From positions 2,558,682 to 2,622,681 of the forward strand of contig JANPYM010000004.1 of the NCBI GenBank assembly GCA_025890175.1: a stretch of 64,000 bases of DNA, written 5' to 3'. This DNA is from Ciborinia camelliae. Its lineage: Eukaryota > Ascomycota > Leotiomycetes > Helotiales > Sclerotiniaceae. Shown piece after piece: positions 47,552 to 60,753 of the stretch. A program made the position numbers and the translations under genes. The notes under the pieces are model-generated. The model worked only from the letters and a program-made list of their open reading frames with translations. It was not told the origin of the DNA and did not search any database. The stretch's first letter is position 1. Every line of letters starts with the position of its first letter.

Positions 47552-49047
47552 AACCCACTAATTCTCAAATTGCGAGATGGATCTAAGCTTCTAGAGAAGA
47601 AAGTGAATGATGTGTTTTTCCTCGACTCCATGAAAACACAACCTAATAGATTTGTACCCCTCACTGGTACCTAGGTAGGTAAGCATCACTCAATCTCGCG
47701 ATTCACATAAGCTCCCCAGTTCATTTCCAGTGAATCATTCTCAACTTCACACCGCTCAGTTAGTTAGGAATACCTCACCACATTACTATTTAAGATATCA
47801 CATTTGCAGACCTCGAACTACAATAGTAATAATACTGGCTAACAAAAAGAGGGATATCTATGGAGGAAAATGGTGGCACGAGCAGAAGAGATTCGGGATA
47901 GATGAGATATAGTGCTAGATACTTAGGTAGAGGGTACATAATTTGAGAGGTATTGATGCAAGATGATCGTGACAATATCAGATGAATTGGAAAAAGTGAC
48001 AGTGGGGGTAAAATAATGACAGTGACTAGTAAATAAGATAGAATTGGAGAAACATCGCGAGATGATATGCTCCAAAAGCTCTTTTTATGGGATGGAGATA
48101 AATGGAAACATAGGTGTATATAAATTCGTCGAGCTAATGCGTCAAAATTGCGCTGTGAACTCCCTAATGATTCTCTGGATTGGTGTGTAGTTTATTAGTT
48201 CTGCACCAACTTTAAGAGGCCAAGATGTTGACTCAAGTTACTGGGACACAGCTAGTGAAGAATGTGCTCAGCTTCGACCAAATCACTATACATAGCTTAA
48301 TCTCATCTACTTCACGCCCCTCGCTATATATGGCCACACATCGAAATAAACAAAAGCTCATTCATCAACCCCATGTGAATCAATCAACCTCACACACAAA
48401 CCTCCATATCTTGAACAGAATGTAATCAAACTATTATTTAAGACTTCGTCCCCCGCATAATTGTAGAACTAAACAAACTATACACGTGAAACGCTAGAAA
48501 GTCACAGGAGACTTTTGCTGGCTTCCGATGGGCCGACTGAAGTCAATACGACAAGATTGGCAGTTGTTTAGCATATTTCATTTTGCGAGGGGGGAGTTAA
48601 TGAGACACGGAGATGCTGCGGATGGGATTACTGGGGAAATATGACAATGACAGTCCAACGACAATAGTAATTTAGAAAGAAGACAACGTGAACTATGGAC
48701 AGGAAAAGGTAAACTTGTTGTCAAATAATACAATTTCTCATGCCATAATACACAATAAAAAGACAACGGTGCAAAAATTGCGATTATGGTCTCCTTGTTG
48801 ACTTCCTCCCCGTTCTTCCCTATGCTGGATTCTCTGGCTCTCTTCCCACTTTCCTTGAGAGCAAGAGTTGCTAACGCAGCTGTCAACATTTTTCAACCTT
48901 AAATTGCTTTCTTTAGATTTCCAGTAGCTTTAATTCTAACAGTCTACGGACATCAAGTGTTTATATATCCAAACCCTCCCTCCAAAATATGGTTCTCCGC
49001 ACAAGGCTGGGGAGATTCAAAGTTCTCTGCTTTGGATATTCAATCGT
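47552..49047. other. Gene-poor region
   Basis: No supported gene. TACCTAGGTA is at 47668-47677. A minus-strand frame at 48578-48889 (MLTAALATLALKESGKRARESS) has some protein character but no partners; I did not call it. Confidence 0.35.
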
Positions 49048-49500
49048 TCATGAAGAGTGTGCAAATACCAGTGAATTATTCACATGAGTGTCATAAAAGC
49101 ACCGCTGTATCTTGACTTTCCACTTGAGTTTTGTATCGAACGTGCAGAAATACAACGGTGTAGACCGCAAACTTTCGTAAAGTGAAACCATCAGAAAGCC
49201 TTCCGCTTTTCCAGCTCCACGGGCTCCTCGTCTAATCCATGTGATAATCTTGGCTCTATTGTGTGAGATGTCAAAGGTGATGTCGAGAAAATTATGTATG
49301 TTTGGATTAACTCGTTGGGCAACGGCGAAAGGTTCGAACACTGATAGTGAGTGCAGTATAGAAGCTCCAACGGAAGTCGGAACCCGTGTTGGTAAATGTT
49401 CTGAATGCCATCCATTAATAAACACTAGAGCTTGTAGATCACCAAATAGCAGATGTCTTTCACGCGACTGAAGAGATGATCGAGAGTACGGCTCTGTTGA
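49048..49500 (-). pseudogene. Possible gene remnant, minus strand
   Basis: An open stretch of about 150 codons in one frame reads HLLFGDLQALVFINGWHSEH, then PTRVPTSVGASILHSLSVFEPF and NIHNFLDITFDISHNRAKII. The composition looks like a real protein, but there is no good start codon, and I recognise no family. It could be an internal exon or a relic. The plus-strand frame on the same bases (49241-49471) is less protein-like. Confidence 0.3.
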
Positions 49501-49519
49501 AGATCAGTGGCTAATAACT

Positions 49520-49855
49520 ACCCAATAGGCGTTGACTATTCTCCAGCACTCGTTGCAACTTCTGGTTCCAGTAGCTCTTGGTGGAGAGTGCAAGGTACCA
49601 TGCTATGAACTTCCATATATAGTCCCCTAAAAGGCCACTGACTTAATATTTTCATTCACTATCAGCGTCTCAGGTTCGTTCTTCTGTCCATAAGAAGTCA
49701 GGAGTGGCTGAACAGTCGTCGGAGAAGAAGCAAATCACTGATTATCGAAAAGATCCTTTAAGGTTTCTTCCTAACGTCGAGCTCGTTGACTACCCGACTG
49801 TATCTCCAGAGGCTCTGGCGATACAACGTGATAAGATATTTCTATTGGTTCCATG
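49520..49855 (+). pseudogene. Possible gene remnant, plus strand, one intron
   Basis: Coding-like sequence in two segments joined by a plausible intron: VDYSPALVATSGSSSSWWRVQ, a GTACCA donor near 49592, a TATCAG acceptor near 49667, then ASQVRSSVHKKSGVAEQSSEKK and DPLRFLPNVELVDYPTVSPEA to a TGA. No start codon is obvious and no family is recognised. It lies head to head with the minus-strand remnant at 49048-49500. Confidence 0.3.
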
Positions 49856-51850
49856 AAATCACTTTTTTCTGTGCGATACATTCGTTTTTGCCTGGAAGAA
49901 TCGTTGTGTGAAGTTGAGAGTATCCTGTTTTATCGAGTTGGTGACCAATATAAGAACTATGAAAACCACAAGAAACGATATTTGGGCGTCGAGTCTTTGC
50001 CTCTAGGGATGCGAGGGGAGGTTTGTGCCTATTCAATGCGCATAATATATCGTGCGTGTCGTATAGGTGTATTTCTTCTTGCATTCGGCATCTGGAACAT
50101 GCATCTTGGTACGCTACATGCATATTAGTTTGAGGTTTCAAACGAATTCAGAAGCGTAGATTGTTCACTTACTTGGTGCTCATTCTCCTTCTACGATCTC
50201 GGTCGTTAGATCGCAGACATGAGCCCTCTTTCATTGTATATAGCCAAGTGCGTGACCAAGGCCACATAAACCATTCAAGTCCTCTTCAGTGAGCTCGGGA
50301 GTGATGATAGAGGACTCAGGCTTAGAGATATCTGGCTTGCCATTGAATGTGAGGCTTCGGTAGATAGTGAGGTTTGTATTGAAGCTTTTGCTTGCGAGAG
50401 TAAATGCGTAGTAGCTTGATCTTATCATTAATAAAAAACAATCCAGTACAAATTTGGGACTCACTAACATGTATCGACTTCCAAACACATAGCTTCCACT
50501 GTGAGAAAAAAGCCTTATGAAATGCCTCGAGGAAATTTCAATTCTGGGCGTAATCATTGTAGAGGAGACCCCAGAAGCTGAAGTACACGAGGGTGGGGTA
50601 TGTTAGGATCAGGACCCTTCCTACTTTAATTCCAAGCTTCTAGCTTAATGAACTGACTTATACAGCCTTTAAAATTGCTAAGAATGCGAAAATGCTTTAT
50701 CTAAGACCAAGATCAAGAGCAGCAACGGTATGGTATGTCTGTATGTAATTACCGAATACTCTCTAGACCAAAGGTGAGATTAAACACCATGGAGGTAGCC
50801 ACGCAATCGTGAAAAGAAGAGAGGATAAAGTGGTTTCCCCAAAAAGTGATTTATATTTAAATTCTAAACAATCTTCGTCATAGGGGTCTTAATTCGTAGG
50901 TTACCATTGCCCACGAGCTGGGGTGGGCAATGGATTCGTCGCATGGATCAGCTTTTTTTCTTACTGACATTTTCGCAATGACTAGTGACTGAAAGATCGC
51001 CTGTCTCGATGTACCAGCTTCCAGAAGCTAATTGCATGACTTAGCAGAATCTGGATAGAAGGTCGATGCTGTGTGAGGTGGATTCGAGTTTTGGTATTAT
51101 CATTTGAGAGCGAGTCGGATTTTTCTATTGGAACAGAAAGAGGTTAGCACACGTAGACAAAAGATATATACTAGAGTAGTCTATCTCATTAAGAAGGCAT
51201 TTTAATTACTCACCTAGTCACCATTGAGGTGTAGATATTGGTGTCAACGTAGAAAAAGGAAATTGCAGAATCGATAAAATTAAGTGCAGAAGAGCAAGAG
51301 AAAACTCAAATGACAGTTTCACAGAGGCAGGCTAGTCTACCATCCGATCTTCCTACCCAATAGATATCAGGAGAAACTAAATGCGGGCCGCTTTCGCTAC
51401 AGTGTATACCTATATCGCACAGCTGTTGATTTTGTTTTGTTTTTTCTCTTCAACAGTAACGGGTACTGTCAACGTTTCAAAAGAAACGTATTACTAAACG
51501 CCTTCTTTTCGAAAACGTGAAGCCAAAGCTTCAATAAACCACCGTACGTATCAATACTTCCATTTTCCTTCTTAAATATGCCCAATTCTGTGTTTTTATC
51601 TCCCAAAATCGTGTTTTCAGTCGCGTTTTCAGTCGCGTTTTATACCCAATCGAGCATTTTCAAAACGAAATTTCTCGAATTATGATACACACCATACTTT
51701 CAGGGAGATTTTATTCAATATACAATACTAGACAAGGGTTTAGGCTTGGTTTACCCTAATAATGATGGTTGTCTTGTGGTTTTGCTTTTCCATACAGATC
51801 CGACTCCTGAAAATAACCGAGAATTTGTTTTGAAAATTGATTTTTTGGTG
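49856..51850. other. Gene-poor region
   Basis: No supported gene. A minus-strand frame at 50231-50557 ends PELTEEDLNGLCGLGHALGYIQ and has some protein-like character without exons to join. TCAGTCGCGTTTT is repeated in direct orientation at about 51618-51642. Confidence 0.35.
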
Positions 51851-51879
51851 GAGTCAAATTGGACAATCAAAGACTATCG

Positions 51880-52990
51880 GGGGATGTGTCTGAGTTAACT
51901 ATCACCAATTGTCCCGTTATTATGACCATCATTGGTACTATTACCACACATCTTCTAACAATTTGCCGTAGTTTGGTATTGTTTGAAGTTTTACTAGGTG
52001 TTATTGGCAGATCTGTTATGATGATTGATAAATATTGGCATATTGTTCTGTTGGGATTGAACTTTATTGATACTGTCTGCGCTTGCTCTTTGTGGATATA
52101 GTGCCATATGTTGGTACTATTTGAGGTCTTCTATCCAAAAGATGTCTAATGATTGACAGACACTCCCATGTTGTTGTTCTGTTGGAGTTGGTCTTTGTTG
52201 GTGCTGTTAGCTCATCTCTTTCAAATATAATGTACTATAGTATTGTATTCTCTGAGGTCTTTTGGCATGTTGTGTACAGAACAGATCTGATGGTTGAGGA
52301 ATGTTGTCCTATTGTTTTCTTTGCATTTGTCTATATTGATGTTATCGGCTTTTTTCACACAGGAGTAGAGTGTTACAGTGTAGCATGAAATCAGTCTTTG
52401 AGACTGTTGTTCACAGAAAAACAGTGGACGATTGAGATATAGTGGCACATTGTTCTATCATGATTTGAATATACCCATACTGTCGGCACATAAATTAAAT
52501 CACTAGTGCACTATAGTGTAGTCCATATTAACATTTTGATGGTGTTGCTCTCAGATGATTTGAGATGACTAGGAGGATTTTCTTTTATTTTGCAGTCCAA
52601 AAGGAAATAAAGAACGACTGTTGGCCCCTTTCTTTATTGAGGAGTGTGCTGTAATTCGAAATAACGAAGACCAAGTTGATACTGTCAGCAGGTAAATTGG
52701 GACCATTGTGGATAACATACTGGTGCTTTGTAGTTAAATCCAAAACTGTAAACCACTTTCAGCTCAAGCTCTTGCCAAACAGTATACTATAGTGTGGTAT
52801 GCATAAACCCTTTGATGGGGTTGTTCGCAGATAAATTCAGGTGCTTGTCGATATTGTACTGCTTCTTGGTTGTTAAGAACCAAACAATATCTTACTGTCT
52901 GCCCATATCTAACAAATTGTGGCATATAGTGTGAGTTATGGTGCAACATGAATTCTGTAGATCATCCAAGATATATGATAATTGTCATAG
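51880..52990. repeat. Degenerate tandem repeats of about 135 bp
   Basis: A run of diverged units, roughly eight, recognisable by recurring phrases in the same order: TTTGARGTCTT, a segment with TTGTTCTG, TACTGTCNGC, and CTATAGTGTGG / ATAGTGCCATATG. Units differ by substitutions and indels, so the period varies. No coding frame spans it. It abuts the AT-rich block on the left. Confidence 0.5.
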
Positions 52991-53160
52991 ATTGTTGAAA
53001 AGCTGTAAATTGTTTAAAAGGGCTTGATTCTTTGAATGCATTAGATTGTCTGGAAGCTTGAAATTTTGTGGACCTCTCAGATTGTACCAAACTCTTCGAT
53101 CATCCTAACAACCCCTATTTTATGCCTGAAACTTGCACATTCAAACCTTTTCATTGTCTT

Positions 53161-53425
53161 TGTGACAAGGGTATAATGGCTTGGAAGGATATTCAATTCA
53201 ACTAATAATCTTTTAGGGTTCCTAAGAACTCTGGATTTCCAATCTATCCTTTTGAAAAGGAAAATATTCAAATTTATATACAAATTTATATAGTTTAAAA
53301 GATAAAATGCTTTCGTTTATAATATATCGGTTAAAATGATGTTTTATATGGTAATTTTATTTTTTGTATTTATTATATTTCTATACCACATTTTTATGCT
53401 ATATTTTTTGTGATTATGTAATGTA
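53161..53425. repeat. Left copy of a direct repeat flanking the AT-rich block
   Basis: Aligns without gaps to 59807-60071 at a constant offset of 6,646 bases. Almost all differences are C/T or G/A. Left of 53261 this copy has the C or G and the other has T or A (about twenty sites, one exception). From 53268 onward this copy has T or A (more than forty sites, one exception). Confidence 0.85.
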
Positions 53426-56400
53426 CTTATATAATACAATTTTCTTTTTTTTCAAAACTCGTTTCAAATTGTTATAAAGATTTTTTAAACTTTTTTATTT
53501 ACAAATTTAAAAAATTAAATTTAATAAAATATTAATATCAATTTTTTAGTATTGTTGTTGTAAAAGTATTTATAAGATTTCTATATCCAATATTTTTTGA
53601 TAGATTATTTTTTCCATTTAATTAAATACTTTATATTATTTTTAATATTAATAAAGTTTATAATTTTTTTAATTATATAATCAAACTTTATTAAGATTAT
53701 TTTTTGTAGAATTTAATTAGGATTAAATAATTTTTAATTATTAATGTGGTAGGGTTTAATAAATAAAATATAAAAAAAATTATAAATATATTATTCCTTA
53801 GGTAATACAAATATAATAATGGTGGTAGAGATTATTTTTTGAATTTTGAAAAATCTTTATATTTTTTTATTTAGTTTTTTAATAAATTATTTGATTTTGA
53901 TATTTTTAATATTTAATATTATTAATTGTTTTTTTTTATATTTCAAAACAAATTGTTTTTTTTTGTTTATCCATTTTTTTATATAATGTTTACTTTTTTT
54001 CAATTATTGTTTAACATTCTTGTATATTTATATTATTCAATAAACATAAAGTTTGCTTTCTAAATTATGTATTTGTATGGTTAAAAGATTATATACAAAA
54101 AGATTATAATTGTAGTTTATATAAAAAAAAGATATTCTTATTATAAAAAATATCAAATTATTATAAGCAAATTTAATTATAATTAAAAAATCTTTTTAAT
54201 TCAATATTTTGTAATTAATAAAGACTCGAAGGTATATTTTAAAGATTTGATTAAAACATTTTGTTTATTTATTAATCTGAAGGTAAAAGAAAATATTTAT
54301 TTTTAATTTAATTTTTATAAGCTTAAAAAAGTTTTTTTAAATAGTCAAAATAAATTGCGAATTACAATTTGATATAATATCTGTTAAAACATTATATAAA
54401 TATTAATATATTTTAATAAAAACTTTAATAAAATTTTTTATCTTTTTATTTTTAATTTTTAATAAGATAAAGTATATTATTTTGATAAAAAAATTTATTA
54501 TAATTTATATTGAATTATAATTATTTAATAAAAATAAATTTATAATAAAATTCATTATAATTGTATATTATAATTTATAATACAATTTAATAGATTATAA
54601 TTTTCTATATATATTATATTTTAAAATCTTGTTTCTTTAATATTTAAAACAATTTGAAATATATTTTCGAATAAAGTTTTTTAATTTTGGTTATTAAAAA
54701 TTGCATGTAATAAGTTTTATAATTTTATTTATTTTTATATGTTTAGCGATTAAAATATTGTATTCTGATTTGAAGATATTTTTACAAAAATTATTAAAAA
54801 TCTATAAACAGTTTTTATAATATAAAAGCCTATTTTATAATTCAATATTTTTTTCTAAAAAACTAATTTGAATTTAATATTCCGAATTGTTTTGTACAGT
54901 TTTTTTAATCTTTTTTATAAATTTAAATAACCATTTTGATATAGATATATTACAAATTTTTGTAGATATTATAAGTATTACAAATCCTAATAATTTGGCG
55001 AAATATTTTAAGTTTAAAATTATTATAATTAATTGATTTTTATTTTCTTTTTTTTTAAATTTGTATTAAAATAATTAAAATAATATATTTATTTTTTTGT
55101 TAAATTTATTAGATTTATAATAAATTATAAATTAATATATTAAAAATAGTTTAATTTATTAAGTTTATTTTTTATTAAAAACTTTTGTAATGGTAAAGTA
55201 TAATAAATTTTAGTAATCGGAGTATATATTAATATAATGTTTTGCTTTTTTTAAATATTAATATTATCTGGTAAAGTAATTAATAATAATTAAAAACTTT
55301 TTATTATAAATTTTATAATTCATTTTAATTAATTAAAATTTTCGAGAATAAAAAGTAATAGGGTATAATATATTGTTTAAACTTTTTTGAAAAAGTATTT
55401 TTATAATTGTATAATTTAAAACGTTTAGTTTTATAATTATTAATCTTTTAAGATTAAAATATACAAAAATAAAAATTAAAATAAAGATTTATTTAAAATA
55501 TTCAAAAGTTTTATTTATATTCTTAATTTATTTTTATATTTTTTTATTTATATTATTAAAATCTATAAAAAGCTTAATAATTGTAAAGAATCTAAAAACG
55601 AATTGTTTATAAAAATTGGTGAATTTAACAAATTATTAATATTTTTTCAAAATTCGAAAAAGTTTTTATTTAAAAAAATATTTAATTTTGTTAGGGGATA
55701 TTTTAATATTATCAAAATTAATTTTAAATTTTAGAAATTTAATATATTTTATTTATTATTTATATTTTTTAAATATTATTACAAAATTATAAACCAAAAA
55801 ATAAAATAATATTTTTTTAATTATTTTGTTATATTTTTTAATAATTTTTATATAAATAAAAAGATTGTTAAGATATATAAAAATATTAAAGTTTAATAAA
55901 TTTCTAAAAATTTTATTTATTATTTTTTAAAAAATAATTAGGGTATTAATAAATTTTATAGGTATGATATAGTATTCAAAAAAATTATATTTATATTTAA
56001 AAATTATTTTTTTATTTGTTTTTTTTTTAATTTGTATTAGAAAAAATTTTAATTTCAAATTAATTTTAATAAATTATTTTATTGTTTTTAATTTTATTTA
56101 TAATTTATTAATAAAAAAAATAGGATAATGGATTGGAATGATAATCTTGTTGAAGACTTAATAATCAATTATCGGTTTTAAAGAATCTATAAAATCTGGT
56201 TTATTTATAAATATAAAGGCAATATTACATTTAAAGCTTAAAAATTTAATTTATTTTAACTTTATTATTTTGTTTAGTTATAATTTAAATATTATTATTT
56301 TTTTAATAATTATAATATAAAAAAGATTTTATAGTAGTATAGTATTTTTTTGTAGGTTAATTATATAATTTCAAAATTAATAATTTAAAAGATAATTTAT

Positions 56401-59400
56401 AATTTTTTTATTTATTATAAGAAAAAAGTCTCGAAATTTTGTAAATATAAAATCTATAAAATCTGATTTCAAAATAATATAATTAATATTAATAATGTAT
56501 ATATAATTTTTTTAATAATATTTTAAATCAAAATATATTTGTTTAATTTGATTAAAAAAAATTAATAAAAGATATTTCTTTAATTATTATTATAAAAAAA
56601 TAATATTATAGTTATTATTTAGTTTCAAAAGTTTAAATATTATTTTAAAAAAATATTTATTGTATTATAATTTTAATTTATAAATATATTATTTTTTATT
56701 ATCGGAAATTATTATTGAATTAAAAATTATTATAATTTATAATATTTTTTTAATTATCAAAAAAATATTTTATTTTAATATTTTAATTAAAAATAATATA
56801 GATATAATGTTTTTTAAATTAAATAATATTTATAAAGTTTTTTTGTTTTAATAATTATAAAAGATTATTGGAATTATAAATCGAAATTCTGTATAGGGTT
56901 TGAGTTTAACTTTTTTCAGATTAAATTTCTTTTATATAATCTATTGTTTAAATATAAATATAAGGAATTCATTCTTTAAAAACTTAATTTTATATAATGA
57001 TATATAGGATTTATTTAAAAATCTTAATCAAAATCTTTAAATTCTATAAATTGATATATAATTATAAATATAATATCAATATTAATAATATTAATTTTAA
57101 ATTTTTTAAAAAATTTTTGAATAAATTTTTTATCCATTTTTTTTCTTTTTATAATTAATATTTTTATTAATGTTAATAAAAAATCTTTTTTATTATTATT
57201 TTTTTTTATAAAATATTTTAAAATATAATAATTATCATATCTATATTTTTAGCAAAATATTTTATTCTTTTTTTATTAATCAATATTGGATTGGTTAATT
57301 CCTTAAAATGCTTTTTTAAAAAAAAACTATTTTTTATTTTTTGTAATAGCTTTATCCCATTTGTTTTTTTTTAAAAATTGATTTTAATTTTGATTTTGAT
57401 TAAAACAAGTATTAATATAATTTTGATTTTATTAACCCGATTTTAAATACTTTATTATCGAAATAGATTTATTTTTTTTTAACAATAATAACTTCGGATT
57501 TACAAGTATATTTTTGTAAATTTATTCTATTTTTTGGATTACAAAAATAAAGTTTTTATTTATAATAAATATTTCTTTTAAATAAGAATAAATCAATTGT
57601 GAAATATTGGAGGAAATAATATAAATAATATAATATTGAAATATAATTTTTAATTATTATATAATTTTATTAAAATTTAAAAGTTTTATTAAATATTAAA
57701 TAATATCTTTTTTATATTAAAATTTTTTTATTTTATTAATATTATAATAAATTTTTATATTATCCTTGAAATAATTTTTAAGAATTAAAATATATTTATT
57801 TTATTAATTTATAAAACCTATATATTTAATTTAATTAATTTTTTGTTAATATTAAAATTAAACTTTATTTATAAATAAAAAGTTAATTTAATTGATTTTA
57901 TAATAATTATATAAAAAACTTTTTTTATAAATTTTCAAGTATAATTTAATTTTTATTTATTATAATTTAAATTTAAATAAATTCTTTTTATTATAAATAA
58001 ATGATTTATTTAAATAAATAAAATTAATAATTAAAATAATTAGATTTAATCGAATAAATTATTTTAAAACTTTAAAAAAGTGATTTTTATTATTTTTAAA
58101 TTAATAAAAAAGGTTTTTACCAAAAAGATTAAAAAGATTTCTTCGAAATAAATTTCAAAATAATTTTTAAAATATATCATTATTATTATTATTATTATTA
58201 TTAGGATTAAATTTTAATTAATTAATATAATGTAATAAAGTTTTTTTTTTTATTTTATTATTATATTTATTATCATTATTTATAATAGATTTAGTTTGAG
58301 TAATACTAAATTATGTTTAAATTGTTTCAATAATTTAATAGATTTAATTATAAAAAAGGGTATTATTGAATAAAGATTGATAAATATAGGATTTAAAATT
58401 AAAATAAATAAAAAGATTTTAATAATTATATTTAATAATTTTTGTATTAAAAAATTTTAAATTTTGGGGTATCTCAATATTTACCCTTAATTTTTCGAAT
58501 AACTAAATAACTACCCTCTCATTAAAAAAACAAAAAATAGATTTAATATTTATTGGGCAATTTATTAATTATTATTTCTATAATTTAATTAAAATATTTT
58601 AAATATAAATTTTAAAATTATTAGTTTAGTATTATATTCTTTTATTAATATAAACAAAATCCAAATATTTTTATATAAAAAAATTTTTAATTTAAATTTT
58701 TTTATTTCTAACTCAATTAATAATATTTTATTAAAACTTTTTTTATTTCTTAAATTCCTTAATCAAATTCGTTAAAATTTAATAATAATAATTTGTTACT
58801 TTTTAAAATTTAAAAATAATAGTTTAATAGATTTGGTTTTTTTCTACAAATTATATAACAATATTTTATACTTTTTTAAAAAAAATATAAATAAAGTTTT
58901 TGATATATCATTAGAATTAATATATTTAATTTTCAATAATTTTTATATTAATATAATATATAAGTATTATAATTTTGTAGTTATATTTAATTATATTATA
59001 TTATATTTTAAGTTTAACAAAATTGCTTTACTATATAATTTTTATATTAATTACAAATATATTGATTATAACAAAAATATTTTATATATATTTATATATA
59101 TAAATTATTCAGTTCGGAGGATTATTAATAATAATATTAATAATAAATATATTTGATGTATTATTTATAACAATTTCAAAGAATAAAGAATTAAAAAAAA
59201 TTAATTATTGTTTATTATTTATAATTACAAAGTTTAAACTAATAGTATATGATTTTGTTATTTAAAATAATTTAAAAACAAAAAGTTTTATTTCAATAAA
59301 TTGTTTTTTGTTGTTACTACTTTTTTTATTACTTTTTTTTTTTTTATTGTTTTCAATATTTTCAGGGAAATCGTTATTGAATTTTATTTTTGGGATTTGA

Positions 59401-59913
59401 TATTGTTTAATAGTTTTCAATTTTTAAAATTGAAAAGTTTGAGTAGTTTGAAATTGTTGTAATTATTATTAGATAATATTTTTTTTAAATTGAAAAGAAT
59501 ATTGTAAACAATTAGATAATTTGATTTAAAAAAAAACTATCTTTAATAATATTTAAGATTGTTTGATTTTTTTTTAAGAAATAAAAGTTTTTGTAATAAA
59601 TAGTTTTTTAATAAGTATTTTCGATTATTGTAAAAAAGTAAATTGATTTGATATAAAGTAGTAATAAACAAAATTTGTGAGGATTTATATTTTTAAATTG
59701 TAGTTGTATATAATAATGTATTTGTATTGTATAGTGTTATGGTATTATAGTTTGATATATATAGTTAATGTATCAAAAAACTTTTTAAAAAAGTAAAAGA
59801 TTATAATATGATAAAGATATAATAGTTTAAAAAGATATTTAATTCAATTAATAATTTTTTAAAGTTTTTAAGGATTTTGGATTTCCAATTTATTTTTTTA
59901 AAAAGAAAAATAT
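53268..59913. other. AT-rich, RIP-like degenerate block
   Basis: About 6.6 kb composed almost wholly of A and T with scattered single G and C. No plausible gene survives; the longest frame (58833-59156) encodes only Ile/Asn/Tyr/Phe/Lys-rich sequence. The edges compare with intact copies and show C-to-T and G-to-A changes on both strands, the product of repeat-induced point mutation. A small less-degenerate island lies at about 58465-58525, and an ATT trinucleotide run at 58177-58202. The original element can no longer be named. Confidence 0.8.
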
Positions 59914-60071
59914 CCAAGTTTATATACAAATTTATATGGTCTAAGGGATAAAATGCTTTCGCCTATGATATGCCGGTTAAAGTGATATCTTACATGGCAA
60001 TCCCATTCTTTGTATCCATCGTATTCCTGTGCCGCACCTTCGTGCTGTATTTCCCGTGGTCATGTGATGCA
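59807..60071. repeat. Right copy of the direct repeat flanking the AT-rich block
   Basis: Partner of 53161-53425. Here the left half (to 59906) is mutated to A/T and the right half (from 59914) is intact, the mirror of the left copy. The intact half continues into the promoter of the unknown-family gene, with CACGTG near 60074-60079. Confidence 0.85.
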
Positions 60072-60167
60072 CCCACGTGACAGTCTTATTATATCTTAAT
60101 TCTTGTTTGCTGGCTATTGTCTGTAAAGTATTGTCCGATTACAATGCTAACTAACTATAAATAGAAA

Positions 60168-60743
60168 ATGCCTTTCCAAGGAAACCCCACCACCATCTAC
60201 TCCTACCTGACCCGCCCCTCCCCCGTCCAAACTCCCCCCTTCTACCTCCCCATGTTTCCGGAGATTTGCGGGCCTCGTGCCTCGCTCATTAAACCGCTCG
60301 CCGCCGAAACAATTCGGGAATTCCGGGTCCGATACAACGGACAGGTAAAAGATTGGGAGTGCCGGGCTCTCAGGGGAGACAAGGTGGCCAATTGGGTGAA
60401 ATTGAGCCGCAATCTGGTGTTGCCTGCGGGCTTGGACGAGAATCTGTTGATTCAACCGGACTTTGTAAGTATTTATATTTATAGGAGTATATGGATAGTA
60501 GAGCTTCGCTTGTACGGATGATGACTAATTATCAATAAATAGGCTTGGATCGCTGCCAAGCAGGAGCGTGCTGTTTTTGCCAACCTCGGCAATTCCATCA
60601 CTGCCGCTGTAAGTTAATATGCTTGTAATATATAAACCGTATACTGACTTTCCTTGAAAAGGCTTTTGGTCTCGCGATCCAGGCTACTGGCATGCCATCA
60701 GCTGGCAGCCAGCAAATGGTTGTAAGTTATTATTCCCGTATTG
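60168..60743 (+). pseudogene. Truncated duplicate of the unknown-family gene (assembly copy)
   Basis: Exons 60168-60464, 60543-60608 and 60662-60721 are identical to the first three exons of the gene at 61876-62971; the fourth exon is lost at the gap. As the duplicated segment is identical, including introns and AT-rich upstream DNA, this is most likely the same locus assembled twice, not a second gene. Confidence 0.85.
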
Positions 60744-60753
60744 NNNNNNNNNN
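60744..60753. other. Assembly gap of 10 N
   Basis: Ten N bases, a placeholder gap of fixed size between two contigs whose ends overlap. Confidence 0.99.

Larger units (their letters stand above)
59047..60743. repeat. First copy of 1.7-kb duplicated contig end
   Basis: Identical to 60754-62451 over 1,697 bases apart from one extra T in a homopolymer (TTTTT near 59690 compared with TTTTTT in the second copy). It ends exactly at the N run. Confidence 0.95.

Noticed and set aside
58833..59156. 107-residue frame in the AT-rich block
   Set aside because: Only Ile/Asn/Tyr/Phe/Lys composition imposed by A/T content; no motif survives.
60168..60743. A true tandem second copy of the unknown-family gene
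   Set aside because: Identity including introns and flanks, and a stop at the N run, point to duplicate assembly of one locus.
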